Below, in pieces: positions 53,072 to 63,965 of a DNA stretch of 64,000 nucleotides (within the stretch, counting starts at the first letter, position 1; each line of letters begins with the position of its first letter). The DNA is from Curtobacterium sp. VKM Ac-1395 (GTDB taxonomy: Bacteria; Actinomycetota; Actinomycetes; Actinomycetales; Microbacteriaceae), in NCBI RefSeq assembly GCF_015350975.1, contig NZ_JADKRX010000008.1, positions 23,347 to 87,346 of the forward strand, in the 5' to 3' direction. The notes beneath the pieces were generated by a model. That model was not told the DNA's origin. It saw nothing but the letters and a program-made list of their open reading frames with translations, and ran no database searches. A program made the position numbers and the translations under genes.

Positions 53072-53100
53072 TTGCGCTGCTGACTCCCTCTGAATATCCT
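53072..53100 (+). promoter_or_regulatory. Candidate promoter of the ABC exporter leader
   Basis: TTGCGC (53072-53077), 17-base spacer, TATCCT (53095-53100), in the most AT-rich stretch of the gap after purH. Predicted start near 53107 gives a 5' leader of more than 470 bases before the first transporter gene. Confidence 0.65.
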
Positions 53101-53189
53101 GTAAGGCTCCGCGACAGCACCGCCGACGGCCCCCTGGGGTCGGTGGCACCGCGGACACAACGGTGACGATGACGACGACTGGAGTGACG

Positions 53190-53312
53190 ATGGACGACAT
53201 GACCCGATCCGAGGCGACGCCCGCCCGTGCAGGTCTGGCGTCCGCCGTGGGGACCACTCCCGCACGTGGGACCACTCCCGCGCCGCGACGACGAGTGGCG
53301 GCCGCCGTCTAG
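53190..53312 (+). CDS. Possible 40-residue leader peptide upstream of the ABC exporter genes
   Basis: ATG 53190 has TGGAG at 5-base spacing and opens a 40-codon frame ending TAG 53310-53312 within the long leader of the transporter transcript. The product starts MDDMTRSEATPARAGLAS and has a [14 protein letters not shown] segment. It is not a recognisable protein. Mutually exclusive hairpins overlap and follow its stop. This is the layout of the bmrB leader ahead of bmrCD in Bacillus, where stalled translation permits read-through. Whether it is translated is unknown; the alternative is chance open frame in GC-rich DNA. Confidence 0.4.
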   Translation: MDDMTRSEATPARAGLASAVGTTPARGTTPAPRRRVAAAV

Positions 53313-53333
53313 TCAGGCCGTTCCCACGGCCGC
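53298..53333 (+). promoter_or_regulatory. Mutually exclusive hairpins at the end of the putative leader ORF
   Basis: GCGGCCG (53298-53304) can pair with CGGCCGC (53327-53333), or GGCCGT (53316-53321) can pair with ACGGCC (53326-53331). The two structures share the same right arm, and the first uses the last codons of the 40-codon ORF, so ribosome position could choose between them. The rest of the gap (53334-53582) contains CGTCAC-GCGA-GTGACG and a GAGCCTCCAGG repeat copy (53484-53494); no other gene is visible. Confidence 0.4.
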
Positions 53334-53582
53334 GCGTCGCTGCAACCACGACGACGCGTACCACCCGCTGGATCCCCGAGGGACGACGAGTCCCCCGGTG
53401 CCCTCCGGCCCGACCGACGTCACGCGAGTGACGGCGGAGGCGCCACCACGCGCCCGGCCGATGATGACCACGCAACGCACACCGAGCCTCCAGGCCGGTG
53501 CCGGACCGACGACGCCCCCGACACGGGCGGCGTCCGGACGGCCCGACCCGGGGTACCCGGCTGACGCATGAGGACGCAACGC

Positions 53583-55391
53583 ATGTCCAAGTCGCCCACC
53601 ACGGCGCGCCCGTCCACCTTCCGCGCGATCGCGCGGATCCACCCCTACGTGAAGCCCTACCAGGGCCGCATCATCGCCGGCATGGCCGCCGCGATGGGTG
53701 CCTCCCTCGTGGCGCTCGCCATCCCCTACGTGCTGCAGTGGCTCGTCGACGGCCCGATGTCGTCGAAGGACTCGTCGCAGATCTGGCCCGCCGGGCTCGG
53801 TGTGCTCGCCCTCGGTGTGCTGGAGGCCTTCTTCATCGCCTCGCGCCGCCGCCTGGTGATGCGTCCGTCCACCCGCATCGAGACCAGCATGCGCAACGCG
53901 CTGTACGCCAAGCTGCAGGACCTGCCGGTCGCGTTCCACGACCGGTGGGAGTCCGGGCAGCTGCTGTCCCGGTCGGTGTCCGACCTGTCCCTGATCCGCC
54001 GGTGGCTGGCGTTCGGCGTCGTGCTGCTCGTCGTGAACCTCGTCACGATCGTCGTCGGGTTCGTCGTGCTGTTCACCTTCGGGTGGCTGCTCGGCCTGAT
54101 CTTCCTGATCGCGTCGATCCCGCTCTGGATCAACGGGCTGCTGTTCGAGCGTCGGTACTCCGTGGTCGCGCGCCGCAGCCAGGACCAGGTCGGTGACCTC
54201 GCGACGAGTGTCGAGCAGTCGGTGCACGGCATCCGCGTGCTCAAGGCGTTCGGTCGCGGCGGCTACAAGCTCGAGGAGTTCAGCGAGCAGGCCGAGGCCC
54301 TCCGCGGCACCGAGATCAAGAAGGCGAAGGCCGTCGCGAGCATCTGGCTGTGGCTGCTGCTCGTGCCGGACGTCGCGTTCGCGCTCTGCCTGCTCGCCGG
54401 CATCTGGCTGGCGTCGCAGGGGCAGCTCAGCGTCGGCCAGCTGTTCGCGTTCTTCGCCACCGCGACGGTGCTCCGCTTCCCGATCGAGTCGATCGGGTTC
54501 CTGCTCTCGATGACGTTCGACACGCGCACCGCGGTCGACCGCTTCTTCGAGGTCATGGACTCCGAGAACACGATCACCGACCCGGAGCACCCGAAGACGA
54601 TCGCGGAGCCGCACGGTGCGCTCGCCTTCAACGGCGTGCACTTCCGGTACCAGGACTCGGCCGCGCAGTACCCGGACCTCATCAACGGGGTCGAGCTGCG
54701 GCTCGAGCCCGGTGAGACCATGGCGCTCGTCGGCCTGACCGGCTGCGGCAAGACCACGCTGCTCTCGCTCGTGCCCCGGCTGTACGACGTGACCGGCGGC
54801 TCGGTCACGATCGACGGCGTCGACATCCGCGACCTCACCCGCGAGGAGCTGCGACGCCACGTCGGCGTCGCCTTCGAGGACGCCACCCTGTTCTCGACGA
54901 CCGTGCGGCAGAACGTGCTGCTCGGTCGCCCGGACGTGACCGGTGACGAAGCCGAGACGCTGATGCGCGAGGCGCTCGACATCGCGCAGGCGTCCTTCGT
55001 GGACGACCTGCCCGACGGCGTCGACACCCGAGTCGGGGAAGAGGGCCTGTCCCTCTCCGGCGGGCAGCGGCAGCGGCTGGCGCTCGCCCGTGCGATCGCC
55101 GCGCGGCCGTCGGTGCTCGTCCTGGACGACCCGCTGTCGGCGCTCGACGTCGACACCGAGGCCCGGGTCGAGGCCGGCCTGCGCCGTGTCCTCGCCGAGA
55201 CCACGTCGCTCATCGTGGCGCACCGTCCGTCGACGGTCACGCTCGCGGACCGCGTCGCGCTCATGGAGAACGGCGTCATCACCGCCGTCGGCACCCACTC
55301 GGAGCTGATGGCCACGAACGACCACTACCGCTACGTCATCTCGTCGCTCGACGACGACGACGCGACCGCACGAGAGGAGGCGATGGCATGA
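53583..55391 (+). CDS. ABC multidrug exporter half-transporter, degenerate-site subunit
   Basis: A 602-residue fusion of six transmembrane helices and one ATPase domain. Walker [16 protein letters not shown], signature [16 protein letters not shown], Walker [13 protein letters not shown]: the catalytic glutamate after Walker B is replaced by aspartate, as in TM287/BmrC-type subunits. The switch histidine is in [11 protein letters not shown] 53583 is preferred over 53568 because GAGGA lies 8 bases before it. It overlaps the partner gene by four bases (ATGA). The two proteins should form a heterodimer exporting drugs, lipids or peptides; substrate unknown. Confidence 0.92.
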   Translation: MSKSPTTARPSTFRAIARIHPYVKPYQGRIIAGMAAAMGASLVALAIPYVLQWLVDGPMSSKDSSQIWPAGLGVLALGVLEAFFIASRRRLVMRPSTRIETSMRNALYAKLQDLPVAFHDRWESGQLLSRSVSDLSLIRRWLAFGVVLLVVNLVTIVVGFVVLFTFGWLLGLIFLIASIPLWINGLLFERRYSVVARRSQDQVGDLATSVEQSVHGIRVLKAFGRGGYKLEEFSEQAEALRGTEIKKAKAVASIWLWLLLVPDVAFALCLLAGIWLASQGQLSVGQLFAFFATATVLRFPIESIGFLLSMTFDTRTAVDRFFEVMDSENTITDPEHPKTIAEPHGALAFNGVHFRYQDSAAQYPDLINGVELRLEPGETMALVGLTGCGKTTLLSLVPRLYDVTGGSVTIDGVDIRDLTREELRRHVGVAFEDATLFSTTVRQNVLLGRPDVTGDEAETLMREALDIAQASFVDDLPDGVDTRVGEEGLSLSGGQRQRLALARAIAARPSVLVLDDPLSALDVDTEARVEAGLRRVLAETTSLIVAHRPSTVTLADRVALMENGVITAVGTHSELMATNDHYRYVISSLDDDDATAREEAMA

Positions 55392-57334
55392 GCCAGCAGG
55401 GAGACACCAACCAGACCCTCGGCACCCCCGTCCAGCCCATCGGCACCACCGACCGGCCAGGAGGCACGGACCCGGAACTGCAGGACACCGCGGCCGCGCA
55501 GGCTGCCGCACCCGTCACCGCCTCGATCACCACGCTCGGGGTGCGCGGCGAGGAGCGCGAGGACTTCACCAAGGCGGAGAGCAAGCGCCTGCGGCGCCGG
55601 TCCCTCGCCCTGCTCGGGTCCCTCGCCGCACCGTTGAAGATGCGCCTGGTCCTGCTCGGGGTCGTCGTGGTCATCTCGACCGCGGGCACCGTCGCCGGCC
55701 CGGCGCTCATCGCGTGGGGCATCGACAACGCCCTGCCGGCGGTCCTCGACCAGAACGACTGGGTCCCGGCGTTCGCGGTCGTGGCCACGTACATCGTCGT
55801 CGCGGTCCTCGGTGCCGTCCTGACCGCGTGGTACACCGTGCTCGCGGCCCGGATCAGCCAGGCGATCCTGTTCGACCTGCGCAAGCGGGTGTTCCTGCAC
55901 ACGCAGCGGCTGTCGCTGGAGTTCCACGAGACCTACACGTCGGGCCGGATCATCTCGCGCCAGACGAGCGACCTCGACTCCATCCGCGAGCTGCTCGACT
56001 CCGGGCTGAACCAGCTCATCCAGGGCGTGCTCTACATGGCGTTCACCGCGGTGGCGCTCGTCGTGCTCGACCCGACCTCTGGCCTGGTGCTCGCGGTGTC
56101 GCTCGTGCCGCTGTGGTTCCTGATCCGCTGGTTCCAGACGAACTCGCAGACGCTGTTCCGTGCCACCCGGGTGGCCTCGGCGCGCGTCATCGTGCACTTC
56201 GTCGAGACCATGACGGGCATCCGCGCGGTGCAGGCCTTCCGCAAGGAGTCCCGCAACCGCGACGAGTACGGCGGCTTCGTCGAGGACTACCGGGTCTCGA
56301 ACACGAAGGTGTTCAACCTGTTCGGGACCTTCGACCCGGTGCTCGTGCTCATCGGCAACGCGACGCTCGCCGCGGTCGTCATCGTCGGCGGCTTCCGGGT
56401 CGTCGGCGGGACGCTCGAGGTCGGTGCGCTGCTCGCGGTCGCGCTGTACGCCAAGCGCTTCTTCGACCCGGCGCAGGAGCTCGCGATGTTCTACAACGGG
56501 TACCAGTCGGCCTCGGCCGCGATGGAGAAGATCTCCGGCGTGCTCGAGGAACGGCCCAGCGTGCCGGACCCCGTGAAGCCGACGAAGCTGGCGGACGCCC
56601 GCGGCAAGATGGACTTCGACGACGTCGTGTTCGCCTACAACAAGGGCAAGGTCGTGCTGCCGGCGTTCGACCTGCACATCCCGTCCGGGCAGACGATCGC
56701 GCTGGTCGGGTCGACGGGTGCGGGCAAGTCGACGCTCGCCAAGCTGATGGCGCGCTTCTACGACCCGACCCAGGGTTCGGTGAAGCTCGACGGCGTGGAC
56801 CTGCGCGACCTCGACACGAACGACATGCGTCGTGCGATCGTCATGGTCACACAAGAGGCGTACCTGTTCTCCGGCACCGTCGCGGACAACATCGCGCTCG
56901 GCAAGCCCGGGGCGTCCCGCGCGGAGATCGAGGCCTCGGCCAAGGCGGTCGGGGCGCACGAGTTCATCATGGCGCTGCCCGACGGGTACGACACCGACGT
57001 GAACAAGCGCGGTGGTCGCGTCTCGGCGGGCCAGCGGCAGCTGCTCTCGTTCGCGCGGGCGTTCATCGCGGACCCGAAGGTGCTCATCCTCGACGAGGCC
57101 ACGGCGTCGCTCGACATCCCGTCGGAGCGGCTGGTGCAGGAGGGCCTCGAGACCCTGCTCGCCGACCGCACCGCCGTGATCATCGCCCACCGCCTGTCCA
57201 CCGTCGCGATCGCCCACCGGGTGCTCGTGATGGAGTACGGCGAGATCGTCGAGGACGGCACCCCCGCCGACCTCATCGCGGGCACGGGGCGCTTCGCCCA
57301 GCTGCACGCGGCCTGGCGCGACTCGCTCGTGTAG
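55388..57334 (+). CDS. ABC multidrug exporter half-transporter, catalytic-site subunit
   Basis: A 648-residue half-transporter. The first ~80 residues are a polar cytosolic tail; six helices follow, then an ATPase domain with Walker [20 protein letters not shown], Walker [13 protein letters not shown] (canonical glutamate) and switch histidine in IIAHRLST. The signature is degenerate, [12 protein letters not shown] rather than LSGGQ. In the heterodimer this would pair with the degenerate Walker B of the first subunit, giving one weak and one strong ATP site as in BmrCD and TM287/288. A terminator follows at 57373. Confidence 0.93.
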   Translation: MSQQGDTNQTLGTPVQPIGTTDRPGGTDPELQDTAAAQAAAPVTASITTLGVRGEEREDFTKAESKRLRRRSLALLGSLAAPLKMRLVLLGVVVVISTAGTVAGPALIAWGIDNALPAVLDQNDWVPAFAVVATYIVVAVLGAVLTAWYTVLAARISQAILFDLRKRVFLHTQRLSLEFHETYTSGRIISRQTSDLDSIRELLDSGLNQLIQGVLYMAFTAVALVVLDPTSGLVLAVSLVPLWFLIRWFQTNSQTLFRATRVASARVIVHFVETMTGIRAVQAFRKESRNRDEYGGFVEDYRVSNTKVFNLFGTFDPVLVLIGNATLAAVVIVGGFRVVGGTLEVGALLAVALYAKRFFDPAQELAMFYNGYQSASAAMEKISGVLEERPSVPDPVKPTKLADARGKMDFDDVVFAYNKGKVVLPAFDLHIPSGQTIALVGSTGAGKSTLAKLMARFYDPTQGSVKLDGVDLRDLDTNDMRRAIVMVTQEAYLFSGTVADNIALGKPGASRAEIEASAKAVGAHEFIMALPDGYDTDVNKRGGRVSAGQRQLLSFARAFIADPKVLILDEATASLDIPSERLVQEGLETLLADRTAVIIAHRLSTVAIAHRVLVMEYGEIVEDGTPADLIAGTGRFAQLHAAWRDSLV

Positions 57335-57372
57335 TCGCCGCCGGCGGTCCCTCGTGGATCGCGCCCGCACCA

Positions 57373-57406
57373 CACATCGCGCCCCGTCCTGACGGGGCGC
57401 GATGTG
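57373..57406 (+). terminator. Terminator of the ABC exporter operon
   Basis: CACATCGCGCCCCG with its complement (57373-57388 against 57391-57406), about 14-bp stem and a tight 4-base loop, 39 bases after the stop. Confidence 0.88.
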
Positions 57407-57451
57407 CGTCCGGGGCGCGAACGCCCGAGCGCACGTGGTTGGCTTGGCGGC

Positions 57452-57877
57452 ATGAGTGACGACAGCCCGCAGCCCGGCGGTGTGGCCCTCCGGGACCCCT
57501 TCGTCGGTGCGCCCTTCACCGAGGCGCTACGACGCTTCTGGCGGAAGTACACCGTGTTCACCGGACGGGCCTCGCGCTCGGAGTTCTGGTGGTGGTGGAT
57601 CACGTCGCTCGGGATCGGCCTGGTGCTGCAGCTCGTCCCGCAGGCCTTCACGCCCGACAGCCCGCTGCTGGAGAACCCGGTCGGGTCCTACCTGTTTGTG
57701 CTCTGGGTCGTGGTGACGCTGGTCGGGTCCCTGGCGCTCGGTGCCCGTCGGCTGCACGACACGAACCGCTCCGGCTTCTGGCAGTTCCTGCACGCGGTGC
57801 CCGGCATCGGGTCGCTCGTGCTGTTCGTGATGTTCCTGCTGCCGTCGAACCCGGAGGGCGCCCGCTTCGACGTCTGA
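57452..57877 (+). CDS. DUF805 membrane protein
   Basis: A 141-residue protein with three to four helices and the DUF805 pattern: FWRKYTVFTGRASRSEFWWW at the start, LGARRLHDTNRSGFWQF in the middle (RRLHDxxRSG), and a hydrophobic C-terminal part ending with a short polar tail. Function unknown; the family is common and often near stress genes. ATG 57452 lies 7 bases after TTGGCT (57439-57444), the same weak -10-like box that precedes the PNPOx gene. Monocistronic; followed by a tandem-repeat array. Confidence 0.9.
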   Translation: MSDDSPQPGGVALRDPFVGAPFTEALRRFWRKYTVFTGRASRSEFWWWWITSLGIGLVLQLVPQAFTPDSPLLENPVGSYLFVLWVVVTLVGSLALGARRLHDTNRSGFWQFLHAVPGIGSLVLFVMFLLPSNPEGARFDV

Positions 57878-57910
57878 CGCCCGTGCAGTCGGTCGTCCCG
57901 CACCTGGCGG

Positions 57911-58043
57911 GTCCTTCCGCGCGTCGCGGGTCGTTCCGCGCGGAGGGAGTCGTTTCGCGCGGAGGCGGTCGTTCCGCGCGTAGGGAGTCGTTTCGCGCGT
58001 AGAGGGTCGTTCTGCGTGCGGCAGGCCGTTTCGCGCGTAGGGG
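57911..58043. repeat. Tandem array, 19-nt unit x 7 plus a partial eighth
   Basis: Unit starts at 57911, 57930, 57949, 57968, 57987, 58006 and 58025, period exactly 19, with a decayed eighth unit from 58044. Consensus GTCGTTTCGCGCGTAGGGA; units differ from it by up to seven positions. It lies within the 460-base gap 57878-58337 after the DUF805 gene. No spacers between units, so not CRISPR. The remainder of the gap, 58063-58278, shows nothing I can assign. Confidence 0.95.
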
Positions 58044-58278
58044 GTCGTTCGTTCCGACCTGCGACGCGCGTTTCCGCTTCCCATCGCGTGCGTCATGGGT
58101 GGATTCGCGCGGAGCGAGTTCTTCCATCGGCGCGCTGTCCGTCGGCGAGGTGGTTCTGCCAGCGGGGTGACGGATCCGGTCCGGGAACGTCGGGCGGAGA
58201 CGACCGGATTCGTCATCGCCGCGGAGGGGAACCAGCATCGGATGCGCCCGTGACGCCGGAACTCCCGCGCAACGCAGA

Positions 58279-58309
58279 GAACGCCGCCCCCGTGATCGGG
58301 GCGGCGTTC
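58279..58309 (-). terminator. Terminator of the secreted-protein gene
   Basis: GAACGCCGCCCC / GGGGCGGCGTTC, 12-bp perfect stem (58279-58290 with 58298-58309), loop 7, about 28 bases beyond the stop of the minus-strand gene. Confidence 0.85.
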
Positions 58310-58337
58310 TCGTGTGGTGGTGCTGTGGTGCGGGGTG

Positions 58338-59015
58338 TTACTTGATCTGGGCGGTGATGGTGGCGGTGCCGACGAGGAGGCCTGCCTTGACGGCGTCGGT
58401 CTTGAAGGTGCTGTTGAGCAGCTTTGCGGCGTCGGCGGAGACGTGGACGGTGGTGCCGGTCAGGATCGCGTTGTCACCCTCGAGCTGCAGGGCCTTCAGC
58501 GAGCCACCGTGGAGGGAGAACAGGTACGCGTTCGGGGCTGCGACCTCACCGTTGACGAGGACGTCGCCGTAGAGCTTGGAGGAGCCGGGGTTCACGACGA
58601 AGTTCTCCAGCGTGACGGTCGTGTCGCCGGCCTTCAGGGTCAGACCCGAGTCGTCGTGGTTCAGCAGGCCCTGCACGTAGGGGCGGTAGTTGCCGTCCGG
58701 GCTCCAGTACGTGACCGACCCGGCGGTGATCGGGAACGACACGGCGCCGTCGGCGAGCTTCGCGGTGCCGGAGACACCGGGGGTGAGCTTGAGGGAGGTG
58801 AGGGCGTCGGTGAAGCCCTTGTCGAGGGCGACGGAGGTGTCGCCGCCGAGGACCTCGGGGACCGACGCGACGGGGGCGGGGATCTTGGAGGAGGACGAGG
58901 CGACCGTGTGGATCGTGGGGGTGGCCTGCGCGGCGGAGACGCCGAACCCGGCACCGGTGAGGATGATCGCGCCAGCGGCGGCGAGGGAGACCGTGGTCTT
59001 GGTGATCTTGCGCAT
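58338..59015 (-). CDS. Secreted protein of unknown function
   Basis: A 225-residue exported protein. Signal peptide: basic MRKITKTTV, hydrophobic core SLAAAGAIILTGAGFG, cleavage probably after AQA. The mature part is beta-rich with no cysteines and no anchor, so it should be released: SGTAKLADGAVSFPITAGSV, LTLKAGDTTVTLENFVVNPG, FSLHGGSLKALQLEGDNAIL, ending VGTATITAQIK. I recognise no catalytic motif. ATG 59015 has AAAGGA upstream; TGTAAT (minus strand, 59032-59037) is a candidate -10. The gap 59016-59149 holds this promoter. Confidence 0.85.
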   Translation of the reverse strand: MRKITKTTVSLAAAGAIILTGAGFGVSAAQATPTIHTVASSSSKIPAPVASVPEVLGGDTSVALDKGFTDALTSLKLTPGVSGTAKLADGAVSFPITAGSVTYWSPDGNYRPYVQGLLNHDDSGLTLKAGDTTVTLENFVVNPGSSKLYGDVLVNGEVAAPNAYLFSLHGGSLKALQLEGDNAILTGTTVHVSADAAKLLNSTFKTDAVKAGLLVGTATITAQIK

Positions 59016-59149
59016 GGTGGGTCCTTTGCTGATTACACGCCGAACACACCCCGCTTGAGGGTGGAGAACCAGCGTTGTGCGGCTGGTGAGCGCCCCGGGT
59101 GTTTCCCGGTTGTGACAGTGATTCGGCGCCCCTGCCGCAGCGGTTTGGA

Positions 59150-59530
59150 TCAGTTCGGCTCCGTTATCGGTTCGTGACCGAACGGCTCCGGAGACCAGCG
59201 CGCACGGGGCATGTCGAGCCTCCAGGCCGTGTCTCGCCAGCGCAGCGGCGTGCCCTCGACGCGGTAGTGCTCCAGCGCGCGCGCCTCGTGCCGGACCGGC
59301 GGCAACCCGCCGGACCGGACCACGCGCCACCACGGCAGGTCGGAGCCCTCGTGGGCCATGACCTTGCCGACGGCACGCGACGCACGGGAGCCGAGCGCTG
59401 CGGCCACGTCCCCGTACGTCATGACACGACCGGGCGGGATGGCACGCACGACCTCGGCGACGGCGGCACCGAAGTCAGCCGGGTCCGGTCGCTCGTCGTC
59501 GGGGTGTGGGCCGACGGCGGCCGGGGGCAT
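59150..59530 (-). CDS. Alkyltransferase-like protein (MGMT fold without catalytic cysteine)
   Basis: A 126-residue protein with the DNA-binding fold of O6-methylguanine-DNA methyltransferase: VAEVVRAIPPGRVMTYGDVAAALGS and RAVGKVMAHEGSDLPWWRVVRSGG. Where MGMT has PCHRVV, this reads PWWRVV, so it cannot accept alkyl groups. Such ATL proteins bind alkylated bases and hand them to nucleotide-excision repair. ATG 59530 overlaps the upstream GNAT stop (TGATG), so the two are co-translated. A GAGCCTCCAGG sequence identical to the dispersed repeat lies within its C-terminal codons (59216-59226). Confidence 0.92.
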   Translation of the reverse strand: MPPAAVGPHPDDERPDPADFGAAVAEVVRAIPPGRVMTYGDVAAALGSRASRAVGKVMAHEGSDLPWWRVVRSGGLPPVRHEARALEHYRVEGTPLRWRDTAWRLDMPRARWSPEPFGHEPITEPN

Positions 59531-59982
59531 CAGAGGGAGAGGACCGCGAAGTGGTCGCCGTACTGGGTCTCGCGGACGACCTCGAAGCCGACGGCGCGGA
59601 AGAAGTCCTCGGGGGAGCCCTCACCGGGTTCGTAGACGACGGTGAGGCGTTCGAAGCCGCGCTTGCGGGCCTCGTCGGCGAGGCCGTGCACGGCGAAGCG
59701 CCCGACGCCACGGCCCTGGGCGGTGCCCGAGACGTTGACGCGCCAGATGCAGGCCTGCAGTTCCTCTTGCGCGTTGTCGGCGTCGAAGCTGCCGATGATG
59801 AGGCCGACGACCTCGTCACCGTCGAGCACGACCCGGGGCCACGAGGCGCTCGGCTTGACGTCCGACTCGGCGACACCGTACGTGGTGGGCTGCACGAACT
59901 GTTCCTGGCCTGGCTTGAGCGTCAGGGAGTTGGCCGCGGCGGCGGTCGAGGCGGAGAGTTCTTCGAGGCGGAGGTCCGTCAT
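59530..59982 (-). CDS. GNAT-family N-acetyltransferase
   Basis: A 150-residue acetyltransferase. CoA loop SGTAQGRGVGRFAVHGLADEA, then ERLTVVYEPGEGSPEDFFRAVGFEVV; ACIWRVNVS before the CoA loop is the beta-4 strand. The N-terminus resembles diamine/aminoglycoside-type GNATs (FVQPTTYGVAESDV), but the substrate is not assignable. ATG 59982 lies exactly 6 bases after TAGCCT (minus strand, 59989-59994), a leaderless start. Divergent from the ROK regulator across 85 bases and coupled to the ATL gene downstream. Confidence 0.9.
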   Translation of the reverse strand: MTDLRLEELSASTAAAANSLTLKPGQEQFVQPTTYGVAESDVKPSASWPRVVLDGDEVVGLIIGSFDADNAQEELQACIWRVNVSGTAQGRGVGRFAVHGLADEARKRGFERLTVVYEPGEGSPEDFFRAVGFEVVRETQYGDHFAVLSL

Positions 59983-60027
59983 GCGGTCAGGCTAACGGTG
60001 CGAGCACTGCTGGGGCCAGTCATGTCA

Positions 60028-60061
60028 TCCTCCCGGGGGAGGACGGGCTGCGCGGTATGGT
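60028..60061 (+). promoter_or_regulatory. ROK gene promoter with a candidate operator
   Basis: TATGGT (60056-60061) is 6 bases before the ATG. TCCTCCC-GG-GGGAGGA (60028-60043), an inverted repeat with 7-bp arms, lies over the expected -35 position and could be an autoregulatory ROK site or serve the divergent GNAT promoter. Confidence 0.5.
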
Positions 60062-60067
60062 CGCGAC

Positions 60068-61309
60068 ATGGCGGAACACCGGCGCGGCGCGAACCTGCCG
60101 TCGATCGGCGGCTTCAACCGCACGGTCGTGCTCGACGCCGTCCGCCGCTCGCCCGACGGGCTGAGCCGCGTCGAGCTCGCCGGGCGCACGGGCCTCAGCG
60201 CGCAGACGGTCTCGAACGTCACGCGCTTCCTCATCGAAGCAGGGATGATCGTCGAGTCCGGCACGGTCGTGTCCGGCCGCGGCAAGCCCCGCACGATCCT
60301 GCGCCTCGAGCCGGGCAGCCGGTTCGCCGTCGGCGTGCACATCGACCCCGCCGTCGTGACGTACGTGCTGCTCGACCTCGCCGGCACCGTGGTCGCCGCC
60401 ACCACGACGTCGACCCCGACCGCGGACGACCCCGAGCAGGTCGTGCGGACGATGGCCTCGGCGGTCGAGGACCTCGTGCGGACCTCCGACGTCGACGCCG
60501 ACGCGGTCCTCGGGGTCGGCATCGCCAGCCCGGGGCCGATCGACGTCGACGCCGGCATCGTGCTCGACCCCCCGTTCCTGCCGCGGTGGAAGGACGTGCC
60601 GCTGCGGGACGCCCTCGCCGAGGCCACCGGCCACCCGGTGCTCCTGGAGAAGGACGTCACCGCGGCCGCTGTCGGCGAGATGTTCCTGGCGGGGGAGTCC
60701 TCGGCGCGGAACTTCGCCTTCGTGTACTTCGGCACGGGGTTCGGCGTCGGGCTCGTCGTCGACCACGAACCCGTGCGCGGGACCGGAGGCAACGCGGGCG
60801 ACGCCGGCCACATCATGGTCGAGCAGGGCCCCTTCGCCGGCACCCCGGACGGACAGGGGGACCGCGGCGAGGTCGGCGCCGCGGTGGCACCCGAGCGCAT
60901 CGTGCGGATCGCGGCCTCGCGCGGGCTCGACCTGGGGGACGTCACGGACCTCGGCTCGGTCGACCGGGCCTGGGACGCCTTCGCCGCCGCCATCGACGCG
61001 GGTGACCCGACCGCCCTCGAGCTCGCGGCCGAGGCGGGCACCGTGATGGGCCGCGCGGCCGTCGTCATCGTCAACCTGCTCGACATCGACCGCGTCGTGT
61101 TCGGCGGGCCGTTCTGGTCGCGCGTCGCCGCCGCCGCACTGCCGGCAGCACGGGCGGCGATCACGGAGTCGCCGATCCTCGTGCCGAAGCACCCGGTGAC
61201 CGTGGTCGAGACCGACCGTGGGGCCGACGTGGCCGCCGTCGGCGCGGCCTGCCTGGTGCTCGACGCGGCGCTGTCGCCGCGGGCGAGCGCGCTGCTGATC
61301 CGGCGCTGA
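60068..61309 (+). CDS. ROK-family transcriptional regulator
   Basis: A 413-residue protein with an N-terminal MarR-like winged helix (SRVELAGRTGLSAQTVSNVTRFLIEAG) and a ROK (sugar-kinase-fold) domain. GVGIASPGPIDVDAGIVLDPP and VYFGTGFGVGLVVD are family motifs. The zinc motif CxCGxxGCxE is absent: the segment after GNAGDAGHIMVEQGPF has no cysteines. The kinase-site NDAN is KDVT, with the catalytic aspartate kept. ATG 60068 is preceded at 6 bases by TATGGT. It probably senses a sugar but does not need zinc; its targets are unknown. A strong hairpin follows. Confidence 0.9.
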   Translation: MAEHRRGANLPSIGGFNRTVVLDAVRRSPDGLSRVELAGRTGLSAQTVSNVTRFLIEAGMIVESGTVVSGRGKPRTILRLEPGSRFAVGVHIDPAVVTYVLLDLAGTVVAATTTSTPTADDPEQVVRTMASAVEDLVRTSDVDADAVLGVGIASPGPIDVDAGIVLDPPFLPRWKDVPLRDALAEATGHPVLLEKDVTAAAVGEMFLAGESSARNFAFVYFGTGFGVGLVVDHEPVRGTGGNAGDAGHIMVEQGPFAGTPDGQGDRGEVGAAVAPERIVRIAASRGLDLGDVTDLGSVDRAWDAFAAAIDAGDPTALELAAEAGTVMGRAAVVIVNLLDIDRVVFGGPFWSRVAAAALPAARAAITESPILVPKHPVTVVETDRGADVAAVGAACLVLDAALSPRASALLIRR

Positions 61310-61334
61310 GGCGCGTCACGACAGTTCAGGCCGC

Positions 61335-61379
61335 CGGACGGGAGGCTCGGTGCCGGACCGCTGGGGAGCCTCCCGTCCG
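61335..61379 (+). terminator. Terminator of the ROK gene made of the GGGAGGCTCGG repeat
   Basis: CGGACGGGAGGCTC (61335-61348) pairs with GAGCCTCCCGTCCG (61366-61379), perfect 14-bp stem, loop 17. Confidence 0.9.
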
Positions 61380-61491
61380 TCGTCGGTGCGGGACGCCGCG
61401 GCCACCGCCCGTTCACCTCCGGGCCACCGGCCGGACGCCCGGATGCTGAACAGTCGTGCAGGCCCGACCCGCTCCCCTCGAAGGATCCTGC

Positions 61492-63930
<2,439 letters not shown>

Positions 63931-63954
63931 CGCGCGTCGCGACACCCGACGGAC

Positions 63955-63965
63955 GGGAGGCTCGG
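63955..63965. repeat. GGGAGGCTCGG repeat after the surface-protein gene (left arm only; window ends)
   Basis: Exact copy of the dispersed core 25 bases after the stop codon, in the orientation of the left arm of the sucD and ROK terminators. The right arm, if present, lies past the window edge. Confidence 0.75.

Noticed and set aside
57911..58050. Possible CRISPR array
   Set aside because: Units are contiguous 19-mers with no unique spacers, degenerate in sequence, and no cas gene lies nearby.
59150..59530. Active O6-methylguanine-DNA methyltransferase
   Set aside because: The acceptor cysteine motif PCHR is PWWR, so alkyl transfer is not possible.
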